This document shows, one piece after another, positions 63,943-64,000 of a stretch of 64,000 nt of DNA. The notes under the pieces are model-generated. The model was not told where the DNA came from, did no database searches, and was given only the letters and a program-made list of their open reading frames with translations. Position numbers and translations under genes: made by a program. The stretch's first letter is position 1. Each line of letters opens with the position of its first letter. Source of the DNA: Acholoe squamosa (taxonomy: Eukaryota > Annelida > Polychaeta > Phyllodocida > Polynoidae). The stretch covers positions 59,041,339-59,105,338 of the forward strand of contig OX439043.1 in the NCBI GenBank assembly GCA_949317995.1. The letters are read 5' to 3'.

Positions 63943-64000
63943 TCAGGCTATATTGCTAGAAAAGTTGGTACATGTAGGTGTAAAAGATAATTTTGTAACA
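63943..64000 (+). pseudogene. Start of a second LINE RT copy (cut by window end)
   Basis: AATCAGGCTATATTGCTAGA and GTTGGTACATGTAGGTGTAA repeat 62503-62545 almost exactly (NQAILLEKLVHVGVK) and lack the poly-A expansion of the first copy. The upstream half of the RT between linker and this point is missing, replaced by the minisatellite. Confidence 0.75.

Overview
This window is animal nuclear DNA, AT-rich and intergenic in character. It has no complete host gene, no bacterial operon, no CRISPR array and no certain RNA gene, but it is crowded with transposable elements. Split-direct-repeat Ngaro and inverted-repeat DIRS retrotransposons, a Harbinger pair, a Ty3/gypsy element, CR1/L2-like LINEs, a tRNA-derived SINE and many short foldback/MITE families together suggest a marine invertebrate (lophotrochozoan or invertebrate deuterostome). 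A SINE-like GAGTGAGTGAGT...TTAACGCC repeat is faintly reminiscent of molluscan repeats, but I cannot name the species.

Layout. 0-5.3 kb: two copies of a tRNA-derived SINE, two copies of a near-perfect palindrome family, an exon-like ORF for a single-pass membrane protein (minus strand) and an exon-like ORF resembling the N-terminal part of Crypton-derived KIAA1958/DUF3504 proteins. 5.9-9.6 kb: a decayed PIF/Harbinger transposon, with transposase on plus and a Myb/SANT-like partner on minus, converging. 9.6-15.5 kb: sparse, with small palindromes and dispersed repeats. 15.5-23.4 kb: a decayed Ty3/gypsy element on minus (protease, RT, RNase H, integrase, then an unusual third ORF block and a possible 3' LTR). 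26.4-31.3 kb: a structurally complete Ngaro element on minus. 31.6-42.1 kb: a DIRS-1-like element on plus whose gag is split by a 4.7 kb foldback-type insertion and whose RT is interrupted by a 5'-truncated LINE. 42.1-61.9 kb: short non-autonomous elements, satellites, (TA)n tracts, and two exon-like host candidates near 55 kb. 61.9-64.0 kb: rearranged LINE fragments continuing past the window.

How the parts work together. In the Ngaro element, A1, Gag, RT-RNase H, tyrosine recombinase (YR) and B1-A2-B2 form a coherent replication unit. The A2/B1 junction has the form of the expected circle junction, and both outer ends abut (TA)n. Gag and Pol share one reading frame separated by a single amber codon. 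The DIRS element keeps both terminal inverted repeats and the internal complementary region. Its ORFs carry stops and insertions, so it is dead. The nesting order (DIRS first, then foldback and LINE inside it) gives a relative chronology.

Limits: repeat families were recognised by eye from internal copies and known protein motifs. No database search was possible. Boundaries marked approximate are visual.
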